Positions 23,943-36,592 of a stretch of DNA of 64,000 bases are shown in pieces (the first letter of the stretch is position 1; each line of letters opens with the position of its first letter). Source of the DNA: Talinum fruticosum. Its lineage: Eukaryota; Streptophyta; Magnoliopsida; Caryophyllales; Talinaceae. The stretch lies in assembly GCA_021018815.1 (NCBI GenBank), contig JAITYX010000052.1, forward strand, positions 3,586,501 to 3,650,500, written 5' to 3'. Both the position numbers and the translations under genes were made by a program. Below the pieces are notes generated by a model. That model did not search any database. It saw only the letters and a list, made by a program, of their open reading frames with translations, and had not been told where the DNA came from.

Positions 23943-25820
23943 GACATCAGGCAATGTACATATACCTACTTGCAGAGTTTTGCCCTTATTACAAAAATAA
24001 GGCTTTTGGAAGAATAGAGTACTTGTTTTTAGGTCTGTTTTTTCTTGTGCCTAATTTTGGCTTAGATCAAAATTTAATAGTATTATAGTGACATGAAATG
24101 ATACAGCTTGATATGCAGTTTAAATGTTACAATGGATTGGTTTTCGATCAGTTTCATACTAGGATATTCCAATTGTTCCTTTTTCTTTTTGTAAATAGGC
24201 AATCATGAAAATACAGCAAAAAGCATTCAGCTGCAAATGATTTCTACTTTTTCGGAAGAGTTCTAGCCAATTGTCTGATCAAATATCGACCTCCTCCGGT
24301 GGTGATGAGTGGTCTTTTCTTCAGTGGTTGAATAATTACAATTTTCTGTTGCATGTGCTGAAAGCTAAGTCAAGTATAAGTCTCATCTCTGAAAGCAAAT
24401 TGGTTAGATGCTGTTTCAGCTGAATGAAACCTTACAAGTTAGATGCTGCCATTTTGTCTGCCTAAAAGTTGTGAAAAATAAAAACTGCCATGTACTGACA
24501 TAGATTGAGCTTCAACATTATTAGATGTAGTGATAGAATCTCTAGTAGGAGATATGTGTGATTCATTTTTACGTGTATCGGAGATTTTAGTACAGCAGTC
24601 GAAGTCGTTGAAGCTGAGATTTTTGTTCATAGTTGCATGGGACACCTTTCACTCTAAAAACTGTTACTTCTCGTTCATTATTTCTTACTTTTGGAATGTT
24701 TCTATCCATTTTGATTAATGTGGTTTTGTTAGCATAGGATCAAAGCATTAATTGATTATAAAGTTTGTTTGCAACGAATACCAATTTTTCAAATTTAGAT
24801 GATAATTTTTTATTCGATGGGAAGTTCTATACGACATGTGTGAATTTTCTTATTAGAGGTTGCTTTATGAAGTAATGATTGAGTACAAGAAACATAATTT
24901 CTATGATTTTTGTGGATTTCAAAGGCTTTTTCTGTGATTCTAATTATATATATATTTTTTAATATAATTTTTATTATAGATGTCATATAACTTTATAAAT
25001 TCGTTAAAGTAGGGCATTTTTTTTTGTTGAAAAGATTAAATCATGAATATAATTTATCATTTGTTTTCCTTCATCATTTAATGCTAATATTGGGCAAACA
25101 AATCTTGACGCCTTTATGCTGAGCTCCTACTACATGGAATTAGGGGTGAATAGTTGTGCAAACCCAAAGATGCAAGTGTAAGGAACCAAAGTTATATTGA
25201 GACAATAATTCTGTCTTAAATCAATTTAAAAAATTTAACATATCATATGTAAAATGAGTGAAATGTTGTTCAATAGTTAAGGTGGTAAGAAGTTGTATAT
25301 ATATTATTTTAAAAAATTACAATATTTTTTGTACTGATATAAATTATTGAGTAAGACACTTTTAACTAACAATATGATGAGATAGAATCTTTTTACAGTA
25401 AACTTTCTTAAAGTTTATGTGTTCTCCCTTCCTTAAGTTTAGACAGTCTTATCGAATTATTTTTAAATAAGGGTCTAATAAGATGATTTGATTTACCCTT
25501 ATATAAAATTAAAAAGAAATATGTAAAATTTAAAATATAATTTATGAAAACTATAACATAAATGTTAACGTGATTTTTTATCTAACAAAAAAATGGACTA
25601 ATAAGGTCAAAACAATATTTTTTAAGTCTCCACTCAATTTTCCCACAAGACAATATGTCAACAAAACATCCCCATATGATTACGTGATTGCATGAATTAA
25701 GGAGAAAATGCCGGATTCCTGGTCTGAAACTATGAAAAAATTCACCGACAAACAGAGTAACTCCATTTTTCTCTGCCTCTCCTTTCTCGCTCTCCCAAGT
25801 CGTCACTCCTCACTCCTCAA
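23943..25820. other. U7 3' flank and AT-rich spacer
   Basis: 23943-24230 repeats the UBL 3' flank (CAGGCAATGTACATATACC, TACTTGCAGAG). The rest is AT-rich. The minus-strand open frame at 24439-24645 has no recognisable domain. Confidence 0.45.
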
Positions 25821-25825
25821 CGTAC

Positions 25826-25834
25826 TTTATAAAT
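25826..25834 (+). promoter_or_regulatory. TATA box of the DUF642 gene
   Basis: TTTATAAAT lies 89-97 bp upstream of the start codon, the usual spacing for a plant gene with a short 5' UTR. Confidence 0.5.
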
Positions 25835-25922
25835 TTGAACTTTCTTTGAACCAACTCTCATCTTCTCCTTCAGTTCAAGTACCTCCTTTCTTACTCATTT
25901 TTTCTCTTTTCCTGGAGAGAAA

Positions 25923-27259
25923 ATGCAAGTGCTCATCTCAGTGGTAGTCATCTCTTTAGCCTTGCTGTTTTCAAGTTGTTCTGCCGTCAGGGCTCCGAGT
26001 TACGACACTGAAGGTAACACAAACACCCTACTCCCTTTGAATTTACTTGAGTTCTTTGTCATTTTCCTTTGTGGGGTATGAGTATGACATTAAATGAGTA
26101 TCATGCACTGCAGGGCTCCTCCCAAATGGCAACTTTGAAGAGCCACCAAAGCACCTGAAGAAGACCAAAATCATAGGGAAATACTCCCTGCCCAAATGGG
26201 AGATCACTGGGCTTGTAGAGTACATTCGAGGAGGGCCCCAGCCCGGGGGAATGTACTTTACAGTAGCCCATGGGGTTCATGCTGTTAGGCTAGGGAATGA
26301 GGCCTCAATCTCACAGTCCGTACCTGTAAAACAAGGGTCGATGTATGCTCTGACTTTTGGCGCCTCAAGGACATGTGCCCAAGATGAGGTGTTGAGAGTG
26401 ATTGTGCCTCCATTCCACGGAGATTTGCCCATTCAGACACTTTACAGTAGTGATGGGGGGACACCTATGCCTGGGGTTTTAAGGCCTCTTCTAATGTTGC
26501 TAACATCACTTTCCGTAATCCTGGCATCCAAGAGAATCCTGCTTGTGGTCCGCTCATTGATGCCGTTGCTATCAAGGAGTTTTTCCCTCAGCTACCTAGT
26601 AGAGGTATATACATACATGTACATCATATATATAATCGCTTTCAAATTTCATATCATATATCATACAATGTATATCATATGTAGCCTTTGTAAGCTTTGT
26701 GAGCAGTAAATGCTGACCAGTGGATGTGATGTTGTTTACAGAGAACCTGGTGAGGAATGGTGGGTTCGAGGAAGGCCCCCATCGTTTGCTCAACTCATCC
26801 AACGGGGTGCTCCTCCCTCCAAAACAGCAAGACATAAACTCGCCCCTGCCTGGATGGATAATTGAATCCCTCAAGGCAGTCAAGTTCATTGACCGAAGGC
26901 ACTTCAGCGTGCCCTCTGGGGAGGCGGCCTTGGAGCTGGTGGCAGGGAGAGAGAGTGCAGTTGCCCAGATCATCAGGACAGTTACCAACAAAATGTACAA
27001 CCTTACATTCACCATAGGAGATGCCAAGAATGGATGCAAGGGATCTATGATGGTCGAAGCCTTTGCAGGCAAGGATACCCTAAAAGCACCCTTCTTATCT
27101 CACGGATTGGGGAGGTCCAAGACGGTCAGCCTCAAATTCAAAGCGATTTCAGACCGCACTAGGATTACTTTCTTCAGCTCCTTCTATCACAGCAAAGTTG
27201 ATGAGTCTGGAATCCTTTGTGGCCCCGTCCTTGATCAAGTCAGAGTTTTCACTGCGTAA
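25923..27259 (+). CDS. DUF642 cell-wall protein, probable 1-bp frameshift
   Basis: Exons 25923-26013, 26114-26604 and 26742-27259. Exon 1 encodes a signal peptide (MQVLISVVVISLALLFSSCS) for secretion. Exon 2 starts the first galactose-binding-like DUF642 domain: GLLPNGNFEEPPK, PKWEITGLVEYI, VRLGNEASI. The second domain in exon 3 starts NLVRNGGFEEGPH, includes LPGWIIESLKAVKFID and ends CGPVLDQVRVF. Near 26456 a run of six G replaces the expected GGGTGGG. This drops one base and shifts the frame; downstream codons for ACGPLIDAVAIKEFFPQ-like sequence are intact in the shifted frame. With that base the product would be 366 residues, normal for the family. Members are apoplastic, bind wall polysaccharide and affect pectin methylesterase activity. 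Either a recent pseudogene or a sequencing error. Confidence 0.85.
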
Positions 27260-28137
27260 AATTACTACTATTAATTAGTTTATTGTTTCTAGCTACGCAA
27301 ACAACTCAGCAAGGATTATATCCACAGAACAGTAGATCATGAGATCATTTACTTCATGTATTCAGTATCAACACAATTTTTGCTTCGTATGTACAATCCA
27401 ATAAACTCCTTTTTCTGAAAAGAGATCTTCAAACAAAATAAAAAAATTCTCTTTAATTAGTCTAAATTAATACATTACATTATTCAATATCACTAAATCA
27501 TAAACAGCACAATTACTAAGTAATTATCAAGCTTGAGTAATCATCGATTAAGCTAGCGGATATAAATGACACCTTTATATGATCAAACTATCACAAGTTG
27601 AGTGTCCTGAATTCTTGCATTTGCCTCATCGTAGCCATCAGTAAATTCACTGAGAAATTCAGGGATAGCAAAGAATTATGGCAAAAGTGGAGATACTGTG
27701 TTGGTTTTACTATATGGGAAAACAAGATCGAGTAAACTGTTCCCGCTACTTTGACGTCCTAAGCTCAGCAATCCAAGTATGTGTGCTCTGATATTAGTAA
27801 GGCCAAGAAAGAGTATCTCAAGTTTGATTATGTTCCTCTATTACTTGCATCATGTAACTTGGTTGCTTTAATGACGGATACTAGGGTGAAGACATCCAAG
27901 TGTAAACTCTATGGATGAATTGTTGAGTATCAGCAGTGGGAGCTACATAGTTATATCTCTTTGTAAATTATGACATTTTCCATCCCCTATATAGCGAACT
28001 CCAGTAGATTTTCCTTTTTGTAATTAGGCAATATTATGACGGTCATTCAGGGAAAAACACCCTGCCCTTTCTAGTTTTGTTATAGCTGTTCTCTTCGTTC
28101 TGCTATGTGCAATGTCAAAGGATTCAGATAAAGGTAT
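27260..28137. other. DUF642 3' flank, spacer
   Basis: No gene seen. 28015-28060 (CCTTTTTGTAATTAGGCAAT) resembles UBL 3' flanks near 17750 and 24180. A vanished UBL copy may once have stood here, or the duplication unit reached this point. The retroelement begins at 28138. Confidence 0.4.
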
Positions 28138-28442
28138 TGATGCATTATCTCCCAAAAGATATTATGGGAATATCTATTCCAAAAAATAGAAAATTTAGAA
28201 ATTTAGGAATTTTTATTTAGGGAAAATTCTATCTTCTAGTTATTTCCTTGTCATTTCAGTTAAGAAACATTATCTCGTGCCTTTTATTATCTTTTAGTTT
28301 CCTTATTATTTTAGGGCTCTTCGCTATTCAAACTCTGCTTATGCTTTAGAAATTCATATTTGAATAATAATTGAATTGAATCTTTTGAGTTTATTGTAAG
28401 TTTTCTTCGGTGTAAGAATTGCTCTCGGAGCGTCCAACATCA
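28138..28442 (+). repeat. 5' LTR
   Basis: Begins TGATGCATTATCTCCC and ends GCGTCCAACATCA. It differs from the 3' LTR at roughly two dozen positions by eye, so the insertion is old. Confidence 0.88.
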
Positions 28443-28446
28443 AATT

Positions 28447-28461
28447 TGGTATAAGAGCTCG
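28447..28461 (+). other. Primer-binding site (tRNA-Met type)
   Basis: TGGTATAAGAGCTCG follows the 5' LTR by four bases. It matches the usual TGGTATCAGAGC initiator-Met primer site with one change. Confidence 0.75.
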
Positions 28462-29649
28462 TTGATCCTACTGTGACCCTTGTTTTTCCTCTCTCTTTCC
28501 TTTCTTTCGTTTTTCGAACTCTACCAACAAAAAAAAAAGAAAAGGAAAAAGAAACACCAAATTATCGTGAACTCCTTTCGCTCGCAGCCAAGCCTTCCCC
28601 TAAGGGGTCACTGCCTGTCCCCATCACCGCTGCCAGCCACCACCCACCTTTCCACCAACACCCAACCGTCGCCACCACCAGCCGGGACCCTAATTCGCCA
28701 CTCCCACAAACCCTAATCTTTTGCAGAACCTAACAACCTCAAATCACCTTGGCTCCATCAAATTCAGCTGAAATTGCCTTCTTATGTGCACTCCCCACCT
28801 AATTTCTCCCTAAAACCCTCCATCAATTGTAGAGAATCACATCAATTCAAGGCCTAATTGTTTGGTTCTTCTCTTGTGCAAAACCCTAATTCGTGAATAC
28901 ATTCATAATCAGTTACTTTCTAGGTTTTGATCTTCCGGTCCCCAACTGAGGGGGTCGCTTGCCTTTACCGTTCACTCTCAGTAATCACCGGCCACTAATG
29001 CTCGCCGGAGCCACTTGACACTACTGTTTGCTCTCTTGCCGTGCTACGTGGAGTGCATCGGGACTGCCCTTCTCCAACTCTCAATCTACCACTTGAAGGG
29101 TGTCGGTACATCTCCATTCGCCTCAGATCTGTAGTGGGAAGGTACGAATCTTAGACCAATCAACGTAGGCCACTAGAACATACTGAAGATCTTGATTTAC
29201 TCGGTGTTGGTTTGATTTTGTGTTGCGAAATTGGACTGATATTTGATTAATTGGGTTTTTTAAGTCTTTGCTTAGATCTTGATCATTATATATTGTTCAT
29301 CCCCTATTACATTTGAGTAAGCAATAATCCATCTCAATTTTCTGTGCTCCGCTATCCGCGCATCGTGACGTTTATTGTTGTTATTACTCTTGCAAATTGC
29401 TTAATCTCCTGCATTGCATTTGCATACATTCAGCATGTCATCCTCACCTTAACAGCCTTACTAGTCCCAACTTGACACCCTTTCGGTTAGACTTGATCGT
29501 CACGATGATAGGTTTGACAGCCTCAAGTCTAAAATTGACCATCTTACCTCGTGCCTTTGAAAAGTTCGATCGTATGCCCAACCAAGAGAGGTATAGGGAC
29601 TGAGATTTTCATGATAGAAGAGTCGGTAGGAATTTTCCTGAGGGTTATT

Positions 29650-30310
29650 CTGACGAGTACTCGCAAGGTCAAGGTTGATATACCCACTTATGATGGTAAG
29701 ATAGATGCTACCACCTTTTCGATTGGATAGTTGCCATGGAGGATTACTTTGACTGGTATGAGATGTCCGATAATGAGCGCGTTAGGTTTCCTAAGATGAA
29801 ACTAGTTGGACCACCTAGAAAGTTTTGGCAGATTTTCACTACTCAACTTGAGATTACACGGCAACCCCTATTGCTCAATGGGCAATCATGTGGGATAGGC
29901 TAAAAGAAAAGTACCTCCCTTCTTTCCATAAGGCCCACCTTGTTGACCAAATACTTGACCTTAGGGAATCCACCTCTAATGTGACTTATTACATCGATCA
30001 ATTTGAAGAGTTGATTCAACATTGTGACTTGGTAAAGGACCCTTCCATTACTATTGCTCGATTTATTTGAGGTTTACGTGGTGACCTTAAGATGGAGGTA
30101 ACCTTGTCTTTACCACATACCCTAAATGAGGCCTATCACAAGACCTTAGAGGTTGAAAAGCTTACCCCTATGCGTCGCTGTACCCCTTTGTCTAGGATCA
30201 TGCCCCGATTTATCGCTAAGACCACGGAATCTTTAAGTGCTTCTAATACTGTGCAATGCTTTAGTTGTCGAGGGAGAGGCCATTATGCTTCGAGTGTCCT
30301 CATCATACCC
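29650..30310 (+). pseudogene. gypsy gag fragment
   Basis: Frames read MEDYFDWYEMSDNERV, WDRLKEKYLPSFHKAH and NVTYYIDQFEELIQHCDLV, the retrotransposon gag capsid region. A zinc knuckle VQCFSCRGRGHYA follows, without its last Cys in frame. Stops and frameshifts interrupt it. Confidence 0.8.
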
Positions 30311-30319
30311 TTGCTTTAG

Positions 30320-30930
30320 AACATGAGTTCATTGAGCCTATTTACCTTTGAGGAAGAGATTATCGAACCCGAGGGTTATTATGAGGACTTTGTTGATGTT
30401 GAGAACAACCTTCTTAAGGTAGATTCACATCTCGGTGTTGTTCGGTGCTTCTTGTCTAAACCAACTATGAACGATGAGTGGAAACGAACTACTATATTTT
30501 ACACTCTAATTAAATGAGACACTTTGATAAAGTTGGTCATAGATGGAGGGAACACCATGAATGTTGTAGCCCAGTCCACTATTAAGCGTTGTCATCTAAA
30601 GGTTGAACCATACCCTAAGCCTTTTAGGGTCATTTGGGTCGATAAGACTAGCCTCACGAGTTACCCATAGGTGTAAGGTCCCTATCCAAATTGGAGGTTA
30701 TAAGGATGAGATTTTATGTGATGTCCTCCCCATGGATGTAGCTCACTCATCAAGGCGAGAGAACACTTATACCTTTAGGTTTCAGCATAAGCACATCACT
30801 CGAACCTTTGTCGTCCTAAAGAGTTACTTTCTTATCCAGGACCAAAACCATCCCCGACCTTGTCTTCTTTTGTACCTTCGGTATTCCAGTCAAGGGAGCA
30901 ATTTCCCTTCTACATCCTAAACCCTTTGAG
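30320..30930 (+). pseudogene. gypsy protease fragment
   Basis: LVIDGGNTMNVVAQSTIKRC contains the aspartic protease position (D-G-G in place of D-S/T-G). The conserved downstream phrase YKDEILCDVLPMD follows, with a stop in between. Confidence 0.75.
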
Positions 30931-31029
30931 AGATAAGGCAACATTAATCGGTTCTACCTAATAGTTTTGGCAAGGAACTTGTCTTTTGACCATATTGCCT
31001 TCCCAAGCCCTTCCACTAGTGACCCACCT

Positions 31030-31262
31030 TCCTAGGCCCCTCCCATAGAGATTGAGGAACTACTTAAGACCTTTATTGATGTTGTCTCCGAGGAGTTTCC
31101 TAATGAGATACCCCCGGGACATCCAACATGCTATTGACTTAGTTTCGGGGTCTCAGCTCCCCAACCTTCCCCATTATAGGTTAAACCCCGTGGAAAGAGC
31201 GAAATTGAATAGACAGAGTTCGGGAGCTATTGTCTAAGGGTCTTAAGTAGCTCACTAGGAAG
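31030..31262 (+). pseudogene. Start of reverse transcriptase and repeat centre
   Basis: FPNEIPPG, IQHAIDLVSGSQLPNLPHYR and a degenerate ELLSKGL phrase are the typical N-terminal part of gypsy reverse transcriptase. The sequence then switches into the inverted arm near 31262. The region encoding the catalytic Asp-Asp box is absent from the element. Confidence 0.75.
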
Positions 31263-31264
31263 GT

Positions 31265-34200
31265 CCTTGGGGACAACATCAATAAAGGTCTTAAGTAGTT
31301 CCTCAATTTCTATGAGAGGGGCCTGGGAAGGTGGGTCACTGGTGGAAGGGTTTGGGAAGGCAATATGGTCAAAAGACAAGTTCCTTGCCAAGACTATTAG
31401 GTAGAACTGATTAATGTTGCCTTATCTCTCAAAGGGTTTAGGATGTAGAAGGGAAATTGTTCCTTTGACTGGAATACCAGAAGGTACAAAAGAAGACAAG
31501 GTCGGGGATGGTTTTGGTCCTGGATAAGGAAGTAACTCTTTAGGACGACAAGGGTTCGAGTGATGTGCTTATGCTGAAACTTAAAGGTATAGGTATTCTC
31601 TCCGCCTTGATGAATGACATTCAAATCATATAGCCAAGGTTGGTCTAGTAGGATGTGAGCTACATCCATGGGGAGGACTTTACATAAAATATCATCCTTA
31701 TAACCTCCAATTTGATAGGGACCTTACACCTATGGGTAATCGTGAGGCTAGTCTTATCGACCCAAGCGACCCTAAAAGGCTTATAGTGTGGTTCAACCTT
31801 TAGATGACAACGCTTAATAGTGGACTGGGCTACAACATTCATCGTGTTCGCTCCATCTATGACCAATTTTATCAAAGTGTCTCCACATTTAACTAGAGTG
31901 TAAAATATAGTAGTTCGTTTCCCCTCATCGTTCATAGTTGGTTTAGACAAGAAGCACCAAACAACACCGAGATGTGAATCTACCTTAAGAAGGTTGTTCT
32001 CAACATCAACAAGGTCCTCATAATTGCCCTCAAGTTTGACAATCTCTTCCTCAAAGGTAAATAGGCTCACTGGACTCATGTTCTAAAGCAAAGGTACAAT
32101 GGGGACACTTAGAAGCATAATAGCCTCTCCCTCGACAACTAAAGCATTCCACGAGATTAGGACCTTGGGATCGGGAGGCACTACTATTAGCATCCATACA
32201 TGGCTGCGAGTCCGGCCGCGAGGGAGCAGAGGAAGATTAAAGGTCTTTGGATTAGAAGCACTTAAAGAGTATGGCCTTAGGGATAGACTGGGGCATGATG
32301 ACAAAGGGGTAGAGTGATGCATAGGGGTAAGCTTTTCAACCTCTAAGGTCTTGTGATAGGCCTCATCTAGGGTATATGGTGAAGACAAGGCTACCTCCAT
32401 CTTAAGGTCACTACTTAAACCTCGAATAAATCAAGCAATAGTAAAGGAAGGGTCCTCTACCGAGTCACAACGTTGAATCAACTCTTCAAAGTGATTGATG
32501 TAATCAGTCACATTAGAGGTGGATTCCCTAAGGTCAAGCATTTGGTCAACAAGATGGGCCTTATGGAAAGAAGGAGGTACTTTTCTTTCAACCTATCCCA
32601 CATGATTGCCTCAAAACTTTCTAGCTGGTCCAACTAGTTTCATCTTAGGAAACTTAACGTGCTCATTATCGGACATCCCATACCAGTCAAAGTAATCCTC
32701 CATGCAACTATCCAATCGTAAAAGGTGGTAGCATCTATCTTTCCATCATAAGTGGGTATATCAACCTTGACCTTACGGGTAATGTCAAAATAACCCTATG
32801 GAAAATTCCTAGCGACTCTTCTATTATGAAACTCTCGGTCCCTATACCTTTCTTGGTTGGGCATACGTCAAACTCATGGTCCACAAATCTATGATCCCGG
32901 TAGTTGTCATCCCGTCTATCGGCTCTCAGGACTATCAAGCCTATGGTCTCTACAGTCATCTTCCCAACGACCATCCTGCCAGCCTGAAGTCGCCGTCCTC
33001 ACGACGACAATCATCTTTATGCTCGTCTTGTCCGCATCTATACCCCAAACTATTCCCTTGAAAAACCCTAGAGTCAATCCCTCGCTCCTCCTCGTGAGGG
33101 TTGGAGCAAGACAAATGTTCACTCTCCCCTCCTTCGGACTCGTTTGCTTGTCCCGACTTATAGATGAGCCACTTACGACGGTCACTACCTCCTACCACTA
33201 AGTCCCGGGTGAGATGGTCAATTTTAGACTCGAGGTCGTCAAACTCGTCATCGTGACGGTCAACTCTAACCGAAAGGGTGTCAAGTTGGGACTGGTAAGG
33301 TCGTTGAGGTGAGGATGACGTGCTGAATATATGGAAATGCTATGCAGTGAGATTAACCAAATTGCAAGAGTAACAACAACAATAAACATCATGACGTGTG
33401 CACAACGAGCACGTGAAAATGGAGATGGATTATTGTCGACTCAAATGTAATAGGGGATGAACAATATATAATGATCGGGATCTAAGCAAAGACTTGAAAA
33501 ACTTAATTAATCAAATATCATTCCAATTTCGCAGCACAAAATCAAACCAATACCGAAGTAAATCAAGATCCTCGGTACCTTCTAGTGGCCTACGTTGACT
33601 GGTCTAAGATTCGTACCTTGCCACTAAAGCAACTATATTGAGGCAAATGGAGATGAACCGACACCCTTCAAGTGGTAGATAGATGGGCAGTCTCGATGCA
33701 CTCCACGTAGTGCGGCAAGAAAGCAAACAAGCTGCGTCAAGTGGCTTCGGCGAGCAACAAGTGGCCGATGATTACTTAGAGTGAACGGTAAAGGCAAACG
33801 AACCCCTCGGTTGGGGACCGGAAGATCAAAACCTAGAAAGTAACCGATTATGAATGTATTCGTGAATTAGGGTTTTGCGCGAGAGAAAACCAAACAATTG
33901 GGCCTCGAATTGATGTAATTCTCTGCAATTGATGGAGGGTTTTGGGGCGAAATTGGGTGGGGAGTGCGGATAAGAAGGCAATTTCGGCTGAATTTAATGG
34001 AGCCAAGGCGATTTGAGGTTTTTAGGTTCTGCGAATAGATTAGGGTCCGTGGGAATGGAGAATTAGGGTTCCAGCTGGTGGAGGCGGTGGTTGGGTGGTG
34101 GTGGAAGGGTGGGTGGTGGCTGGCAGCGGTGATGGGGACAAGTGGTGAGCGGTGATGGGGACAAATAATGGCCCACTAAGGGAAGGCTTGGCTGCAAACG

Positions 34201-34340
34201 AAAGGAGTTCATGATAGTTTGATGTTTCTTTTTCCTTTTCTTTTTTTTTCCCCGGCGAGTTCGAAAAACGAAAGAAAGGAAAGAGAGAGGAAAAATAAGG
34301 GTCACGACAAGATTAACGAGCTCCGATACCAAATTTGGTA
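31265..34340 (-). repeat. Right arm of giant inverted repeat
   Basis: Minus-strand copy of leader, gag and protease. It includes LLDQPWLYDL, VIDGANTMNVVAQST and a C-terminal gag stretch missing from the left arm. It ends exactly at the primer-site boundary, where TACCAAATTTGGTA (34327-34340) is a perfect 14-bp palindrome. Confidence 0.88.
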
Positions 34341-35090
34341 TAAGCAAGTCTAAAGAAGAACACATTGAGCATCTTAAGCAGCTTTTCACCACTTTTCATG
34401 AAGCTAAACTATTTGCTAACCTCAAAAAGTGTCCGTTTACAATCCCGGGTTCTTTTCCTAGGATACATTGTATCTTCCTAAATCCATTAAGGAATGGCCC
34501 GAACTTACATCTCTAACCGAAGCAAGGAGTTTTCACGGTCTTGTCTCCTTTTATAGGAGATTCATTAAAGACTTTAGCTCTATCATGGCCCTCATTACGT
34601 GACTATTTGAAGAAGGGAGCATTTCAATGGATTTCGAAAGCAGCCTCAACCTTTAGGGAGATCAAAACGAGAATGACCTCAGCCCTGTGGTGTCTACCCC
34701 GATTTTTGCAAAATCTTTGAAGTTGCTTGTGACACCTCCGGCTTTGGGATTATGGGTGTCTTGAGTCGGGATGGACATCCTATTGCCTTTTCAGTGAGAA
34801 ATTGAATGATTCCCGTATAGTCAAGTATACCACCTTCGAAAAAGAGTTGTATGCCTTACTTCAATCCTCGCGTCACCGGAGGTATTACTCGTTGCCTCAT
34901 GAGCTTGTCTTGTAATCGACTATGAAGCTCTTAAGTATTGAAAGTCTCAAGATCATGTTAATCCTAAGCACGTTGTTGAGTACATTAGTGAGTATTCTTT
35001 TGTCCTTAAGCACAAATCGGGCGTGGAGAACAAGGTTGTTGATGCCCTAAGTCGCATTGGCTACCTCTTGGAGACCATGAAGGTTGAGGT
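34341..35090 (+). pseudogene. gypsy reverse transcriptase end and RNase H
   Basis: Begins inside reverse transcriptase at SKSKEEHIEHLKQLF and FANLKKC. RNase H follows: FEVACDTSG-like in a shifted frame, then TTFEKELYALLQSSRH, SFVLKHKSGVENKVVDAL and SRI. Several frameshifts. Confidence 0.8.
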
Positions 35091-35179
35091 TCTAGGTTTT
35101 GACAAATTGAAAGATGCTTATTTCTCTTGCCCCGATTTTTCTCTTATATGCACAGTAACTCTTGGCAGGACACCATAGA

Positions 35180-36560
35180 GACTAGAGACTATGTTGACTT
35201 TTTCCTCCGGGATGGGTACCTATTTAGTGGTTCTAAATTGTGCATCCCTAGGATGTCCTTTTGAGATTTTTGGTTTGGGGGATGCATGCGGGGGTTTAGC
35301 TGGTCATTTGGGCAAGGATAGATCCATAACACTTGTAGAGGATCACTTCTATCGGCCCTCACCGAAGAGGAATGTTTTCTCTTATTGTGTCCCAATGTCG
35401 CACATGGTAGTTAGCCAAAGCCAAGAAGTACAACACTGGGCTATATACTCCTCTCCCTATCCCCCATGGTCCTTGGAAGGATATTAGTATGAATTTTGTA
35501 TTAGGTCTGCCTAGGACTTCTCGTGGTCATGACTCCATTCTAGTTGTGGTCGATAGATTTTCAAAAATGACCTATTTTATTCCCTCGTAACAAGACCGAT
35601 GATGCGACACATGTTGCTAAGTTAGTCTTTCGTGAAATTGTCGGGCTCCATGGCCTCCCGCGTCAAATTGTGTCGAGATAGGGATGTTAAGTTTATGAGT
35701 TACTTCTTGAAGACCTTGTGGAAATTCTCGTGGTACTACTTTAAAGTTTATCGAAGCCTTCCAGTGCTCAAACGGATGGACAAACCGAGGTTGTTAATCG
35801 CAGCCTTGGTGAACTTCTTAGATGTGTTGTTGGGGAGAAATAGGGGCTTGACATTTGACCTTACCCATTGCTAAGTTTGCATAATGCGGTCAATCGGTCC
35901 ATCCACTAGTAAGAGCCCTTTCGAGGTTGTCCATGGTTATTCTCCACGCACCCCGACCGACCTTATTCCCCTTCCCCGGATGTATGCGTTTCCCAGTCTG
36001 CAGCCACATTTACACAACATATTTATGACTTGCATGCTGAGATTCGACATAAGATTGCTTTGAGTAATGACAGTTATAAGCTTTCCGCTCATGCACATCG
36101 TAGGGCTATGAATTTTGAAATGGGTGATTTTTTGCAGCTCGTATAAACGTTTCCCCAAATGCTCTAACAAAAAGCTCCATGCTCGAGCCATAGAACCTTA
36201 CAAGATTATCCAATAATTGGGATCTAATGCATATGTACTTGATCTTCCCGATAATTTCGGTATTAGTCCTATTTTCAATGTGGAGGATCTCACTCTTCAC
36301 CGAGGTACCTTTGAGCCTCCTTGTCTTCCTTTAAGTGCTTCTGCGGGTACTAGGTCCCTAGACTCCCTACTTTCCCACTACAATGTACTGATATTGAGGT
36401 TGTGTTAGATGATGAGATCGTGTCGTCTTCTCGTGGTAGTTTTCGTCGATACTTGGTGCAATGGTCAGGTTGTCCACGATCTGATGCCACTTGGATCACC
36501 GAAGAAGAGTTTCGCACTCACAATCCTACTCTCCTGGAATGGTACCTTTAGGACAACTCG
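35180..36560 (+). pseudogene. gypsy integrase and chromodomain-like tail
   Basis: A decayed His-His/Cys zinc region (GGLAGHLGKDRS) is followed by the core [32 protein letters not shown] and [10 protein letters not shown]. After SNAYVLDLPDNFGISPIFNV, the phrase FRRYLVQWSGCPRSDATWI at about 36435-36500 resembles the chromodomain of chromoviruses. Multiple stops. Confidence 0.8.
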
Positions 36561-36592
36561 CTGGAGTCGAGTTCTTTTTCGGTGGGGAAGAA

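Larger units (their letters stand above)
18540..23950 (+). repeat. Segmental duplication block A
   Basis: Block A holds single-UBL gene U6, a short retroelement remnant (20.4-21.06 kb) and multi-UBL gene U7. The same order recurs at 37340-43960 with U8, the same remnant and U9. Colinear anchors include 18560/37358, 20400/39210, 21450/41190 and 21600/42285. Confidence 0.75.
28443..31085 (+). repeat. Left arm of giant inverted repeat
   Basis: Leader, gag, protease and the first part of reverse transcriptase in forward orientation. The reverse complement appears at about 31265-34340, with ~180 bp between the arms. The left arm lacks some segments kept in the right arm, for example ~400 bp after about 29540 and ~45 bp near 30750. 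Confidence 0.88.

Noticed and set aside
28473..28733. Two overlapping frames after the 5' LTR
   Set aside because: Low-complexity Lys/Pro-rich reading of the untranslated retroelement leader.
32857..33201. 114-codon + strand frame inside the retroelement
   Set aside because: Antisense to inverted gag sequence; the minus strand carries the recognisable protein.
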